Assembly (NCBI GenBank): GCA_034003325.1
Contig: JAVEYW010000012.1
Location: forward strand, 1 to 64,000
DNA: 64,000 nt
Direction of reading: 5' to 3'
From: Desulfobacterales bacterium
GTDB lineage: Bacteria > Desulfobacterota > Desulfobacteria > Desulfobacterales > JAFDDL01
Positions within the stretch are counted from its first letter, which is position 1; the number at the start of each line of letters is the position of its first letter. The position numbers were made by a program, and so were the translations under genes. This document shows, one piece after another, positions 26,379-34,604 of this stretch. The notes under the pieces were generated by a model that was not told the origin of the DNA, did not search any database, and worked only from the letters and a program-made list of their open reading frames with translations.

Positions 26379-28004
26379 TTATATCACCATTTGTGTCGTT
26401 CTGCCCGTGAATTGACGTCTCAGCTCGATTTTGTCGAGTTTGCCGGTTGAAGTGACCGCCACATCGTCAATGAATTCGATTCGATCCGGTAGCCACCAGC
26501 TTTCGACCTTTGTTCTCAGGTGATTGAGCAATTCTTCTTGCGTACAAGTGGCGTTCTCTTTCAGTTTGACGAGCATCAGCGGCCTTTCCTGAAAACGGGG
26601 ATGGGGGATACTGATAACGGCCACTCTGTCAACGGCGGGGTGATCCGATGCCGCGCTTTCAAGTATCTGCGTGCTGATCCATTCGCCTCCCGATTTGATG
26701 ACGTCCTTGGTTCGATCCACGATCTCCACCCGGCCGTCCGGGGAGATACACGCGACATCACCCGTGCTTAGCCAGTCAAATTGTTCTTCTTCGCTTTGCC
26801 CCAGATAACGACCCGCCACGTTATTGCCCCTGACCTGCATTTCACCACAGGCAATGCCGTCGTGAGGCAGCGGGTTACCGTTTTCATCAATAATTCGATG
26901 CTTCGCGGAAAAGGCAATGCGGCCCTGATTTTTGCGGCGTATAATTTCTCTTTCCTGCTTGGGCAGTTTGTTGACGCCTGGCGGCAGCGTCCCCCTTGTG
27001 CAGCCCGGTGTCTCCGTCATTCCCCATTGCTGGCCGACCTCAATTCCATGTTGGTCAAAAAGTTCAAATAATTTGTCCGGTACGCGTGTGCCGGCGATTA
27101 AGGCGATTCTTAATGCCGAAAATGTTTCACCCGGTTTTAAGTTGGAAAAAAGATCCATATACAACGTGGGAACGGCGCCGATCATGGTCACTTCCTCGTT
27201 GTTGATCAGATCGATAAGCGCTCTGGCGGTAAAATCACGCCCGGGCAACACCAACTTGTGACCGTTCATGGGTGCTGTAAACGGCATTTGCCACCCATTG
27301 GCGTGGAAAATCGGGGCGATCGGCATAACGGTCATTAAATCCCCATTAATATACCCCCCGTACATATCGGCCATGGTCATGTTCATCGCGCTTAAGGTTG
27401 TGCTTCGGTGAGAATAAACAACGCCTTTGGGTTTTCCGGTCGTTCCCGATGTGAAACAAATGGTAGCCGCCTGCCTTTCGTCAAACTGAGGCCACTCGAT
27501 GTCTTCGGCCGCTGTTTTCACCAGATCGGATTTTACGACGATATTTTTCAATGTGGTTGCCGGCATCGGTTCATTTTCATCCAGAAAAACCCAGCCCTTC
27601 ACATTCGTCAACTTGTCTTGGAGTTGTTCGGCAAGGCCTATGGTCGCGCCATCCACAAAGATCAGCTCATTGTCGACTTTGTTTGACATATAGGCAATAT
27701 TTTCAGCCGATAACCGTGGATTCAGGGTATGCAGGGAGGCGCCGATGCCTAAAACCCCATAAAAAACCTCTATGTGGTTTACCGTATTCCATGCAAGAGA
27801 GGCCATTCTGCTGTCAAGACCATAGCCTTGATCAATCAGCGCGTTGGCGAGCTTGGCTGCTTGTTTTCGCAGCGTTCGATAATTCCTTCTTTCTACTTGG
27901 CCATCTAATCGCCGACCGACCACTTCCGTTTCCCCATGACACTCCGCAGCGTAGTCAATCAGCCCGGACAATAACATGGGAACCTCCATCATCAAACCTT
28001 TCAT
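26379..28004 (-). CDS. AlkK-like acyl-CoA synthetase (AMP-forming)
   Basis: Ligase of 541 aa from a different branch than the three MWIYPEI paralogues. N-terminal motifs (MLLSGLIDYAAECHGE, MASLAWNTVNHIEVFYGVLG, SLHTLNPRLS) are those of medium-chain/AlkK-type ligases. P-loop CFTSGTTGKPKGVVYSH near residue 190; DRTKDVIKSGGEWIS near 445; catalytic lysine in TSTGKLDK near 526. The start at 28004 is chosen because GAGGGG lies six bases upstream; an ATG at 28010 abuts that site. First gene of an operon with the FadH-like reductase, under a sigma-54 promoter at 28112. Confidence 0.9.
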   Translation of the reverse strand: MKGLMMEVPMLLSGLIDYAAECHGETEVVGRRLDGQVERRNYRTLRKQAAKLANALIDQGYGLDSRMASLAWNTVNHIEVFYGVLGIGASLHTLNPRLSAENIAYMSNKVDNELIFVDGATIGLAEQLQDKLTNVKGWVFLDENEPMPATTLKNIVVKSDLVKTAAEDIEWPQFDERQAATICFTSGTTGKPKGVVYSHRSTTLSAMNMTMADMYGGYINGDLMTVMPIAPIFHANGWQMPFTAPMNGHKLVLPGRDFTARALIDLINNEEVTMIGAVPTLYMDLFSNLKPGETFSALRIALIAGTRVPDKLFELFDQHGIEVGQQWGMTETPGCTRGTLPPGVNKLPKQEREIIRRKNQGRIAFSAKHRIIDENGNPLPHDGIACGEMQVRGNNVAGRYLGQSEEEQFDWLSTGDVACISPDGRVEIVDRTKDVIKSGGEWISTQILESAASDHPAVDRVAVISIPHPRFQERPLMLVKLKENATCTQEELLNHLRTKVESWWLPDRIEFIDDVAVTSTGKLDKIELRRQFTGRTTQMVI

Positions 28005-28111
28005 TTGCATCCCCTCACTTTTTGCTGTTATTCGGTTAACAATATTATTTCTTTCAATAAATCCGCGCCATAAATTTTTCAGGAAAAATTACCTATCGTG
28101 CACTTTGTCTA

Positions 28112-28127
28112 AGCAATATTTATACCA
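28112..28127 (-). promoter_or_regulatory. Sigma-54 promoter of the AlkK-like/FadH-like operon
   Basis: On the minus strand TGGTATAAATATTGCT, with exact spacing. It lies about 107 nt upstream of the start at 28004. Confidence 0.82.
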
Positions 28128-28192
28128 TACGCCTTTATTAGATTCTTCTATCTGATTATATTAGAAAAAAAAATTTTAGGAGGAGGGGCGGT

Positions 28193-28225
28193 GTTGATAT
28201 ATCAGCGATCGGCGCTCTTATTTAA
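28193..28225 (-). promoter_or_regulatory. Two-box enhancer site of the AlkK-like operon
   Basis: Minus strand: box 1 TTAAATAAGA (28225-28216) and box 2 GATATATCAAC (28203-28193), offset 22 bp. Box 2 lies 76 bp before the -24 element. Box 1 overlaps the last codons of regulator 2. Confidence 0.68.
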
Positions 28226-31200
28226 ACTGTATCCAAAGACATCCCCAGTTTTCTCATTCGAGAGTAGAGCGTACTTCGATTCAACCCGAGGATAGTTGCG
28301 GCGCCACGAGGCCCGCTTAATCGTCCGCCGGTTGTCTTTAGGACATAGGCGATATATTGGCGTTGCAATTCGAAAATCGTTGGCAATGCCTCAAAGGGGC
28401 CTGCTTGTTGGCCAACGGTTGTCGCGGCTAATTGCAGTTCCAGATGATTGTCATCCGATAGCAGCGCGCCTCTTTCAATAATATTTTTTAATTCGCGAAT
28501 ATTGCCGGGCCAAGGATAAGAGAGCAATGTCGAGGCATCGATGGGCGTAATGGGGGGCTGCTGACGTTTAAGGCGCTTACATGAGATTTCCAGAAAATGT
28601 CGCGCCAACAGAAGAATATCCTCTTTCCTGTCTCGCAGGGGGGGGATTTGCAACGGAAGGACATTGAGACGGTAGAATAGATCCTGCCGAAATCGACCGG
28701 CCTGAACCTCTTTGGAAAGATCGCGATTGGTGGCGGCAATCAGTCGAAAATTACATTTATGGACTCGGCTTCCGCCGACCCGGGTAAATGTTTTTTCTTC
28801 CAGAACCCGCAGCAGTTTCGCTTGAATTGAAAGCGGCAGCTCGCCCACTTCGTCGAGAAACAACGTGCCATCACCGGCCAGCTCAACGCGTCCGGGTTTC
28901 TGTCGGTCCGCGCCGGTGAAGGCGCCCTTTTCATGCCCGAACAGTTCGCTTTCCATAAGATTTTCCGCTATGGTCGTCGAATCGATAATGACATAGGGGC
29001 CTCTTTGGCGCGGGCTGTTGTTGTGAATCCATCGCGCCATAATTTCTTTGCCCACGCCGGTTTCGCCCTGAATCAAAATGGGGAAATCCGCATCGGCGAT
29101 GCGCTTGGCTTTTTTGATCGCATTCAAGAACACGGGACTGTTGCCGACAAAGTTTTCTTTCAATGGGGTTCCCCGGTCGATAATTTCCTCGGATATTCGG
29201 CTGGGTTTACGCTGGGTGGTCTGGCAGTAATCCCATATTTGACGGCATAGGCCATCGAGGTAATTTTTGAAGAGGCTCAGAGAATGATCATCCAAAAAGT
29301 CAAAGCAGTCTGCAAGAACGGAATTGTCGTGATACAAGACACACCGGCGATCTTCTCCCAAGTTGATGGGGAGGCAAAGAACCGGAACCATTTTGACGGG
29401 ATCGGTTTGTTCAACGGCGATCGGCAACTTTTTGAGAAAGGGGCGGTCCGTGAGAATGGCGTCTCTCATCAGTTTTATTCTGGGTCTGAAGTTTTCCGAG
29501 GCGGCCTCTATTTCGGTCAGGTTGACCGCGCCCAGGAGTTGCGGTTTCTCCTTTTTGATGTCCCCCTTGAATAAAAAAAATCCTCCCCGTTCGGCGCTGA
29601 AAAACCAATTGGTGGACGTTACCATGCGGCTGAGCAATATTTTCAGGTCCGAGGCCGGAACGAACTTTTCCAGAATATCGGAAAAACGGTTAAACACAAC
29701 TTCCGGGGAAATAAAACTTTTAAGAAACGGGCCTTTGGAAACATTCTCGATCAAATGCTGAAGATCGTCGGGGAAAAAATGTTCCGCGTAGGCGGGCAGG
29801 TCCCGCCAGGCCTCCCGCGCATAATCTTGTGCTTTATTCCGGTTTCCTTTGGACAGTTCCAGTCGGGCCATCTCGATTTGCGTTTTGGACATTTCAACCT
29901 TAAAGCCGGTTTGTGCCATATATTCTATGCTGTTTTCAAGGTGGGCTTGTATTTGATCGACCGGGCCTTTTTGTATGGCGATGTGCTTCGCCAGAATTCG
30001 CAGCGCATAACCTTTAAGGGGAATGCTCGGTCCATTCATTAAAAATTCGACGGCGATATCCAAACCGCAGTTGGGCACACATGGCATATTGTAACGTTCA
30101 AATTCAAGGAGCATATCCAGAATCCATGGAAAGGCGGGGTATGCCACCCCAAGATTGCCGGTGGTGGCATCATTCAAGGCGTTCATGAAGGTAGTTCGGG
30201 CTTCCGTCAAGTTTCCCTTTAAAAATTGATAATAGGTCTTAAACAGCTTGGCCCAATATATTGCGAGCACATTGCCTTGTTCAGCGGCTTGATCCAGTGC
30301 AATGGCTATATGGGTCATTCCTTCTTTTTCTTTTTGGCGCCTTAGCAGAATATATCCCAAAACGGCCCTCAAAAGGGTAGCCGCCCCGAATTGTTGTTTT
30401 TGTTCCGCCATTCGATGAAAAATATCCAACATGGTAAAGGCGCGATCAAACTGGTAAAAGGCTAGAGCGGACAAACTCAGGAAGACCGGTCCGAACGGGT
30501 TGATGATATCGTTTTCGGAGAGCCGGGTTTGCTCCACGGTGGTTTCAAAATATGTCAGGGCTTTTCGATATTCCCCTTGAACATAATGAAAAAGCCCGGT
30601 AAAACCGGCTGCCTGGTTCAGAATATCCGCGTCTCCGAGCGCTTCCGCGGCCTGTTTTCCGGCCGAAAGCGATGCAACCGATTCAACATGCCTGCCGAAA
30701 AAATAAAATAGGCGCCCGATATGCATATCCAACAGCGCCCGAGAGCGTTTATCTCCCAGAGCATCTGAAATGGCGCATGTTTTTTGGAGCAGCGGCAGCA
30801 TGTCGGGAAAACCTTTTCCGTTGGCAAAACCAAGGTCTGAAATTTTCAAAACCATGGAAATCAGCCGATTGCCCGTCCCGGTGGTTTTTGGGTGCGAAGG
30901 ATGTGTTTCAAGAAGATGGTTTGCGAAATTAATTGCGGCATCCGCGTCCTGATGAAGAAGGGCCTTTTCCGTTAATGACAATTGAACAAGATCCGCCTCC
31001 TCCCTTCGCTGCGCTTGCAGATATAATTGAACCATAATGCGCGGGTCGAGGTTGTCCAACAGGTTGAATTTGTGCAATTTGTCGATAATATTTGATATTT
31101 GAACCGGTGTGGTCATCGCTTGCAGCTTTGTTTCGACCGCCGGCGGAATCTTTGCGGTGATGGCAAAGACATCGTTATCCGTTTTTTCAAGGATGTGAAG

Positions 31201-31353
31201 TTGCGTGGCGCGTCGAATCAGGTCAAAGAGGGGCACCGGCGTGAGTGGCACCAAGGTGCCAATAATGTCAATCGGCACGGATGTATTCAGGGCCTTCAGG
31301 ACGGCCAAAAAATCCCATTGGTCCGGTGAAAACCGGGGTAGTTCATTTGTCAT
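28222..31353 (-). CDS. Sigma-54-dependent activator with TPR and GAF-like sensory region (paralogue 2)
   Basis: Enhancer-binding protein of 1043 aa, similar over its whole length to the one at 630-3785. Winged-helix-like N-terminus (FSPDQWDFLAVLKAL), TPR-like helices to ~550, GAF-like segment ~560-740, AAA+ with GETGVGKE near 763, GAFTGA and GTLFLDEVGE, and a Fis-type C-terminus (ILGLNRSTLYSRMRKLG). The recognition helix is almost identical to paralogue 1, so both should bind the same DNA element. The sensory region has diverged more. GGAG lies upstream of the ATG. No sigma-54 promoter was found for it, so it is probably expressed from a housekeeping promoter. It stands between two operons it likely controls. 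Confidence 0.9.
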   Translation of the reverse strand: MTNELPRFSPDQWDFLAVLKALNTSVPIDIIGTLVPLTPVPLFDLIRRATQLHILEKTDNDVFAITAKIPPAVETKLQAMTTPVQISNIIDKLHKFNLLDNLDPRIMVQLYLQAQRREEADLVQLSLTEKALLHQDADAAINFANHLLETHPSHPKTTGTGNRLISMVLKISDLGFANGKGFPDMLPLLQKTCAISDALGDKRSRALLDMHIGRLFYFFGRHVESVASLSAGKQAAEALGDADILNQAAGFTGLFHYVQGEYRKALTYFETTVEQTRLSENDIINPFGPVFLSLSALAFYQFDRAFTMLDIFHRMAEQKQQFGAATLLRAVLGYILLRRQKEKEGMTHIAIALDQAAEQGNVLAIYWAKLFKTYYQFLKGNLTEARTTFMNALNDATTGNLGVAYPAFPWILDMLLEFERYNMPCVPNCGLDIAVEFLMNGPSIPLKGYALRILAKHIAIQKGPVDQIQAHLENSIEYMAQTGFKVEMSKTQIEMARLELSKGNRNKAQDYAREAWRDLPAYAEHFFPDDLQHLIENVSKGPFLKSFISPEVVFNRFSDILEKFVPASDLKILLSRMVTSTNWFFSAERGGFFLFKGDIKKEKPQLLGAVNLTEIEAASENFRPRIKLMRDAILTDRPFLKKLPIAVEQTDPVKMVPVLCLPINLGEDRRCVLYHDNSVLADCFDFLDDHSLSLFKNYLDGLCRQIWDYCQTTQRKPSRISEEIIDRGTPLKENFVGNSPVFLNAIKKAKRIADADFPILIQGETGVGKEIMARWIHNNSPRQRGPYVIIDSTTIAENLMESELFGHEKGAFTGADRQKPGRVELAGDGTLFLDEVGELPLSIQAKLLRVLEEKTFTRVGGSRVHKCNFRLIAATNRDLSKEVQAGRFRQDLFYRLNVLPLQIPPLRDRKEDILLLARHFLEISCKRLKRQQPPITPIDASTLLSYPWPGNIRELKNIIERGALLSDDNHLELQLAATTVGQQAGPFEALPTIFELQRQYIAYVLKTTGGRLSGPRGAATILGLNRSTLYSRMRKLGMSLDTV

Positions 31354-31476
31354 GAATGCTCCGTATCCGTTTATTTGCCCCCCGGCGCTATTGAACCCAG
31401 TTGAAATGTTTCGGCCATCTTATTTCCGGGGTGCGTTGATAACGATCAAGCGCGTAAATATTAAAACAAAAATTGG

Positions 31477-31510
31477 TTAAATGAAAGCATTTTTTTGACG
31501 AAATATCAGC
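31477..31510 (+). promoter_or_regulatory. Two-box enhancer site of the 31688 operon
   Basis: Box 1 TTAAATGAAA (31477-31486) and box 2 GAAATATCAGC (31500-31510), offset 23 bp. Box 2 starts 85 bp before the promoter TGG at 31585. It is also about 125-160 nt upstream of the divergent regulator 2 gene. Confidence 0.7.
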
Positions 31511-31584
31511 ATTTGGCCAACTGCCGCAGGGGGGCTATAGTGGTTATCTTTAAAAAAACAACAGATTGAAAATATTCTAATGAT

Positions 31585-31600
31585 TGGTATAACTATTGCT
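31585..31600 (+). promoter_or_regulatory. Sigma-54 promoter of the 31688 operon
   Basis: TGGTATAACTATTGCT with exact GG-GC spacing, 87 nt upstream of the ATG. Region 31354-31687 holds only this promoter and enhancer. Confidence 0.82.
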
Positions 31601-31687
31601 TATCTGAAAGGCAGCATGGAATAATGGACAACATACCAGCCGGTTGGGATTAACATAGCATGTTGAATATAAAAGGAGGTAGTTTTT

Positions 31688-33223
31688 ATGTGGATTTATC
31701 CGGAAATTAAGACGTTGGCGGATGTTCCCACTTATCACGCAAAACACAGGGGAGACGAAAAGGTCTTTTTGATGGCGGATCGATCGATTACCTATAATGA
31801 GTGGGAGCGGGAAAGCAACCGCATTGCCAATGCCTTGATAGAGAAAAAGGTTCCCAGGTATTCGCGAATCGGGTTTATCGGAAAGAATTCGGAATTCTAC
31901 TTTTATGTTTTTTTCGGTGCCGTAAAAGCGGGGAGTGCCTTTCTTCCGTTGAACTGGCGGCTGACGCCCGCAGAGCTCGTGGTTATTCTTGAAGACTCGG
32001 CCATTCCCGTTTTGTTTGCTGATATCGAGTACAAAGGCACAGTTGAAAAGATTCTGGCATCATCCAGCCTTAAATTTGATGTGGTTTATATAAACCCGGA
32101 AGAAAAGCGGCCTGAAGAGCTTGAACAGTGGATTGCATCCGCAGACAGCACCCGACCGAAGGTTGATATTAATAATGAAGATGTCGCCTTTCAGTTATAT
32201 ACTTCCGGAACTACCGGTGTCCCAAAAGGCGTCGAACTGTCCGTAGAGGGCGTGAACTTTTGGTTCCTCCTGTTGGAGCTGGAGCCGGCATTGGACCACA
32301 CGACCAAAGACGTCACCCTGTTTGTAGCACCCAACTTTCATCTGTTGCAGATTCATTTTGGCCTTGTCGCGTTATACAATGGCGCGAAGTTGTCCATCGT
32401 GCCGGAAGTGCGAATCGACAAGGTGATCGAAGCAATTGCCAGAGACCGGGTGACCTTGCTGATTCTGGCGCCTGTCATGATTGGCATGCTCCTGGATGCC
32501 CCCAACCATCAACCGGATGATTTTTCAAGTTTGAAAATGGTTGTCTATGCGGGGGCTCCCATTGGGTTAACGCTATTGCAGCGGGCGCTCAAAGAAATGA
32601 AGTGCGAATTCATGCAATTTTACGGCACCACCGAGATCGGCGGCGGTGTCACCTTGCTGCGGCCTAAAGAGCACGATCTGGAAAACGAAGAAAAACTCAA
32701 ATCATGCGGCCGGCCGCTACCCTTTACCACCATCAAAGTGATGGATTTTAATGGGTGTGAAGCAGGCGTGGGGCAACCCGGTGAATGGTGGGTAAGAATA
32801 CCGACGCTTTTTAAAAAATATTATAATCAGCCGGAGTTGACCGCTGAGGTGTTGATAGACGGATGGTATAACACCGGAGATGTTGGATATTATGATGAGG
32901 AGGGATTTTACTATCTGGTCGATCGCACAAAGGACATGATCATATCCGGCGGAGAGAATATTTATTCGATCGAGGTTGAGCAGGCTCTGCTTAAACACCC
33001 GGCTGTTCAGAACGTAGCGGTCATCGGGGTTCCGCACGAAAAGTGGGGCGAGGCAGTCAAGGCACTGGTGGTTCTGAAAGCGGGCGCAACCGCGACGCCC
33101 GAAGAGCTCATTGCGCATTGCCGGGAGTTGATCGCTGGATACAAAATACCGAAGTCATATGCGTTTTTGGATACGCTGCCGACATCACCGGCGGGAAAGG
33201 TTCTTAAAAAATTGCTCCGTTAA
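31688..33223 (+). CDS. Acyl-CoA synthetase (AMP-forming), paralogue C
   Basis: Ligase of 511 aa of the MWIYPEI trio. P-loop YTSGTTGVPKG near 172, hinge region YNTGDV...DRTKDMIISGGENIYS near 397-425, and catalytic lysine in SPAGKVLKKLLR at the very C-terminus. AAAGGAGG lies upstream of the ATG, and this leader is nearly identical to that of the 22642 gene. It is followed by a paralogue of the acyl-CoA dehydrogenase of the first operon, so the synthetase-dehydrogenase pair appears twice in the island. Confidence 0.9.
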   Translation: MWIYPEIKTLADVPTYHAKHRGDEKVFLMADRSITYNEWERESNRIANALIEKKVPRYSRIGFIGKNSEFYFYVFFGAVKAGSAFLPLNWRLTPAELVVILEDSAIPVLFADIEYKGTVEKILASSSLKFDVVYINPEEKRPEELEQWIASADSTRPKVDINNEDVAFQLYTSGTTGVPKGVELSVEGVNFWFLLLELEPALDHTTKDVTLFVAPNFHLLQIHFGLVALYNGAKLSIVPEVRIDKVIEAIARDRVTLLILAPVMIGMLLDAPNHQPDDFSSLKMVVYAGAPIGLTLLQRALKEMKCEFMQFYGTTEIGGGVTLLRPKEHDLENEEKLKSCGRPLPFTTIKVMDFNGCEAGVGQPGEWWVRIPTLFKKYYNQPELTAEVLIDGWYNTGDVGYYDEEGFYYLVDRTKDMIISGGENIYSIEVEQALLKHPAVQNVAVIGVPHEKWGEAVKALVVLKAGATATPEELIAHCRELIAGYKIPKSYAFLDTLPTSPAGKVLKKLLR

Positions 33224-33252
33224 GCGCAATGAGAATTTCAAGTTTATTAGAG

Positions 33253-33335
33253 CCAGCTGATAGCTGATAGCTGATAGCTGATAGGTGATAGCTGATAGCT
33301 GATAGCTGATAGCTAATAGCTGATAGCTGATAGCT
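33253..33335. repeat. Tandem heptamer repeat (AGCTGAT)n
   Basis: About 11-12 copies of a 7-bp unit with single-base variants (AGGTGAT, AGCTAAT), ending before the hairpin CCGGCGAAGCCGG. It separates synthetase C from the dehydrogenase gene. The unit is not a multiple of three and lies outside coding sequence. Too short for a CRISPR. Confidence 0.9.
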
Positions 33336-33381
33336 ACCGGCGAAGCCGGGATATGTGAATAATAGAGGAGTATTGTTTTTC

Positions 33382-34518
33382 ATGTTGGAACGAACTATTT
33401 ATAACGAGGATCATCAGCTTTTTCGAGACAGTGTTAAGGAATTTCATAAACGTGAGCTATTGCCGAAGCTTGAAAAGTGGGAGAAGGATGGGATTGTGGA
33501 TCGCGACTTCTGGCTCGCTTGCGGCGCGCAGGGCTTGTTGTTGCCGGACATACCTGAAGAGTACGGTGGCGGCGGGCTTGATTTTAGAATCAATGCCATC
33601 ATTCTGGAAGAGACGGCGATGGCGGGAACGACCGGCCCGGCCTTTGCGGTTCATAATGACATTGTGGCCCATTATATTCATAAATACGGCACTGAAGCAG
33701 TAAAACGACAGTGGCTGCCCAAAATGGCCACAGGGGAAGCTATCGGCGCCATCTGCATGTCCGAGCCGGATACGGGCAGCGATTTAAAATCGATTAAAAC
33801 CAAAGCCACCCCTACGGATGGCGGATATTTGCTGAACGGCTCTAAGACTTTCATTACAAACGGCATCAATTGCGGTGTGGGGGTTATTGCCGCTCGAAGT
33901 GGTGCTAGCAAAGACGCAAAAGCGATTTCCTTGTTTGTTTGTGATGCAACCGCTAATGGATTTACGAAAGGACGAAAACTCGATAAGGTGGGCAACCGGT
34001 CCTCCGATACGGCCGAACTGTTTTTTGACAATGTGTTTGTCCCGGCTGAAAACTTGCTTGGCAAGGAAGGGGCAGGGTTTAGCTATATGATGAATGAGCT
34101 GCCGCAAGAACGGATATCCATTGCGGTTTCTTGCCAGGCTTCGGCTCAGCATGCTTATGACATTACCGTTCCTTATGTTCGGGAACGAAAAGCCTTCGGT
34201 AGGCCCATTATTGATTTTCAAAATACCCGCTTTGTGTTGGCGGACATCAAAGCGAAGCTTCAGATCGGATGGGCTCACCTGGACGCCTGCATACAGGCGC
34301 TGGTGAATAAACAGCTCACCATCCACCAGGCGGCAGCCGCCAAGCTTTGGCACAGCGAGCTTCGCAGCAGTGTTGTGGATGACTGCCTGCAACTCTTCGG
34401 TGGCTATGGATATATTGAAGAATATGAAATCGCGAGACTCTGGCGCGATGCCCGCGTGATGAGACTCTATGGCGGCACATCGGAAATCATGAAAGACCTG
34501 ATCAGCCGGAACCTGTAG
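33382..34518 (+). CDS. Acyl-CoA dehydrogenase, LCAD-like (paralogue B)
   Basis: 378 aa, the same length as and closely related to 14967-16103. MSEPDTGSD, GSKTFITNG and ERKAFGRPI are present. YGGTSEI replaces the MCAD-type base and LPQER carries the LCAD/IVD-type catalytic Glu. The start at 33382 aligns with the paralogue and follows GAGGAG by eleven bases; an upstream GTG at 33355 would add nine residues. It probably shares the 31688 promoter, though the heptamer array lies between. Confidence 0.9.
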   Translation: MLERTIYNEDHQLFRDSVKEFHKRELLPKLEKWEKDGIVDRDFWLACGAQGLLLPDIPEEYGGGGLDFRINAIILEETAMAGTTGPAFAVHNDIVAHYIHKYGTEAVKRQWLPKMATGEAIGAICMSEPDTGSDLKSIKTKATPTDGGYLLNGSKTFITNGINCGVGVIAARSGASKDAKAISLFVCDATANGFTKGRKLDKVGNRSSDTAELFFDNVFVPAENLLGKEGAGFSYMMNELPQERISIAVSCQASAQHAYDITVPYVRERKAFGRPIIDFQNTRFVLADIKAKLQIGWAHLDACIQALVNKQLTIHQAAAAKLWHSELRSSVVDDCLQLFGGYGYIEEYEIARLWRDARVMRLYGGTSEIMKDLISRNL

Positions 34519-34539
34519 CGGGAAGGGTGTAAACGAAGA

Positions 34540-34577
34540 CCAAGGCATAACGGCGCAAATGCGCTCTTATGCCTTGG
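34540..34577. terminator. Hairpin between convergent genes
   Basis: CCAAGGCATA (34540-34549) pairs with TATGCCTTGG (34568-34577) around an 18-nt loop. It lies between the dehydrogenase stop (34518) and the PrpE-like stop (34605). No T-run on either side. Confidence 0.5.
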
Positions 34578-34604
34578 CGATAGACCAATGGCCGATGGTA
34601 GTGG

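Noticed and set aside
33253..33335. Tandem repeat as a CRISPR array
   Set aside because: Unit is 7 bp with no spacers and no cas genes nearby.
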